Shown: piece by piece, positions 6,968-7,890 of the stretch
Layout: each line of letters begins with the position of its first letter
Numbering within the stretch: position 1 is the stretch's first letter
Assembly: GCA_010024525.1 (NCBI GenBank)
Contig: RGGS01000050.1
Coordinates: 1 to 7,890 of the forward strand
DNA length: 7,890 nt
Direction: 5' to 3'
Origin: Verrucomicrobiota bacterium
GTDB lineage: Bacteria > Verrucomicrobiota > Verrucomicrobiia > Methylacidiphilales > Verrucolacustridaceae
Made by a program: the position numbers and the translations under genes
The notes under the pieces: model-generated
Told to the model about the DNA's origin: nothing
Seen by the model: only the letters and a program-made list of their open reading frames with translations
Database searches by the model: none

Positions 6968-7103
6968 GTCGGCCAAACTCTCCGACCCCAAGATGGCGGC
7001 CAAAGCTCCGCCTGAAAAAATCGAGGAATGGCGCCGGATCGAACGGGAAGCCACCGAGCGGATGGTTCGCCTGCAGGAACAGCTCAAACTTTTCACAACT
7101 TAA
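6777..7103 (+). pseudogene. valS: Out-of-frame C-terminal remainder of valS
   Basis: In a different frame from the upstream valS reading, this stretch encodes the end of a valyl-tRNA synthetase: L-Q-T-L-A-K-L-L, then L-Y-L-P-L-E-G-L-L-D, then a charged coiled coil (R-L-E-K-E-I), the A-K-A-P-P-E-K motif and the terminal helix, to TAA at 7101-7103. The same frame has a TAA at 6774-6776, so the break in valS lies at about 6777-6790. Compared with ValS from memory, the helical segment between F-I-T-E-E-L-W and this part is short by roughly 50-70 residues, so an internal deletion as well as a frame change is likely. An ATG at 6849 has GAAGG 6 bases upstream and could start a separate 84-residue coiled-coil polypeptide. 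That would allow a split enzyme, but a lesion or an assembly fault is simpler. Confidence 0.75.
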
Positions 7104-7163
7104 TCAAACCGGCGCCCTTTTCCGCTGGGCAGTCCCCCTGGATTGGGTTGTGATGCTGACTCA

Positions 7164-7859
7164 ATGAAGCCCGGCCACACCATTCCGATTCTCGGCAAAG
7201 GTTACGTCCGCTACATCGACCACTTGGGCACCGATCTCCGCATCGTGGAATCCGCCCGTATCTCCTACAAAAGCCCGAGCAAGGGCGAAGATCAGGACAA
7301 AAAGCTGCTGATTTACCTCTACAAGCACCGCCATACGAGCCCGTTTGAGCAGTGCTCCATCACCTACAACATCAAGATGCCGATTTTTATCATGCGACAG
7401 TTTGTGCGGCACCGGACCTTCCGTCTCAACGAATGGAGCGGGCGCTACTCCGAACTGGCCGACGAGTTTTACGTGCCCACCCAATGGCGGGCCGCCGACG
7501 CCAAAAACAAACAGGGCAGCCAGGTTTCCGACAGTCTGAACCACCCGGCGCTCACCAAGGAGGTGGAGAATTTCAACCACCAGGCCTACGGCACCTACCA
7601 AAACCTGCTGAAGCAGGGCGTGGCCAAGGAGTTGGCCCGCATGGTTCTCCCCGTGAGCATTTTCACCGAGGTCTACGTCAACTGTGACCTGCACAACCTG
7701 ATTCATTTCCTGCAACTGCGCGAGGATGACCACGCCCAGCAGGAAATTCGCGAACTGAGCGCCGCCATGCGCCAGATTGCCGAGACCCTGTATCCGTGGA
7801 CCTTTGAGGCTTACCACAAGTACCGCATGGCAGTTTCCGAAAAATCCAAGGGAGATTGA
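7164..7859 (+). CDS. thyX: Flavin-dependent thymidylate synthase ThyX
   Basis: ThyX makes dTMP from dUMP using methylenetetrahydrofolate, with FAD and NADPH, replacing ThyA. The diagnostic R-H-R-x7-S motif is at 82-92 (R-H-R-T-F-R-L-N-E-W-S), followed by G-R-Y-S. Also present are E-L-A-R-M-V-L-P (156-163) and the dUMP/FAD-binding C-terminal helix with N-L-I-H-F-L-Q-L-R (178-186) and A-Q-Q-E-I-R. The 231-residue length is usual for the family, and no part is missing. I chose ATG 7164; an in-frame TTG at 7143 would add 7 residues with no homology. No strong Shine-Dalgarno precedes either start. The gene lies 60 bases after the valS remainder, in the same direction, without a visible terminator between, so read-through transcription is plausible. 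Confidence 0.95.
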   Translation: MKPGHTIPILGKGYVRYIDHLGTDLRIVESARISYKSPSKGEDQDKKLLIYLYKHRHTSPFEQCSITYNIKMPIFIMRQFVRHRTFRLNEWSGRYSELADEFYVPTQWRAADAKNKQGSQVSDSLNHPALTKEVENFNHQAYGTYQNLLKQGVAKELARMVLPVSIFTEVYVNCDLHNLIHFLQLREDDHAQQEIRELSAAMRQIAETLYPWTFEAYHKYRMAVSEKSKGD

Positions 7860-7870
7860 TTTTCCGCAGC

Positions 7871-7888
7871 GGGATTTTCCCTTTTTTT
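7871..7888 (+). terminator. Probable intrinsic terminator after thyX
   Basis: GGGA-TTT-TCCC forms a short 4-bp stem (7871-7881) directly followed by seven T residues (7882-7888), 11 bases after the thyX stop. The stem is weak for a terminator. An upstream run, AAAATCC (7841-7847), could compete for the GGATTTT half. Confidence 0.5.
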
Positions 7889-7890
7889 CC

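Overview
The window looks like chromosomal DNA from a GC-rich, Gram-negative-type bacterium. Several proteins carry export signals, and there is a LapG-type periplasmic protease. The combination of secreted FecR-domain proteins, a flavin-dependent thymidylate synthase (ThyX) and the wording of the valyl-tRNA synthetase suggests Verrucomicrobiota or a neighbouring PVC lineage. That placement is an impression from protein sequence, not a phylogenetic result.

The left half (1-3836) is read leftward. The first gene of this set, 3836-1842, encodes a membrane receptor with a large extracytoplasmic sensor, a PAS domain and a C-terminal HD-GYP fold whose metal-binding residues are all replaced. Eight bases after its stop comes a short exported FecR-like protein (1833-1279). 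A 408-base AT-rich gap with several inverted repeats follows, then a second, larger exported FecR-like protein (870 to the window edge) that carries an unusual Cys/His cluster. The two FecR-like proteins are paralogs.

The right half is read rightward. Divergent from the receptor gene is a signal-peptide-bearing, LapG-like cysteine protease of the bacterial transglutaminase-like family (about 3932-4615). Downstream are valS (4664 to about 6776 in frame, with an out-of-frame C-terminal remainder to 7103), then thyX (7164-7859) and a probable terminator at 7871-7888.

The most interesting idea is functional. In the known Lap system, a membrane receptor with inactive c-di-GMP enzyme domains (LapD, degenerate GGDEF-EAL) controls the periplasmic protease LapG. 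Here a LapG-like protease sits head-to-head with a membrane receptor whose cytoplasmic output is a degenerate HD-GYP domain. This could be an HD-GYP-based counterpart of LapD, perhaps acting with the secreted FecR-like proteins. It is inferred from gene layout and residue inspection only. Separately, valS appears to have lost an internal segment together with its reading frame, which is either a real lesion in a normally essential gene or a sequence or assembly fault.
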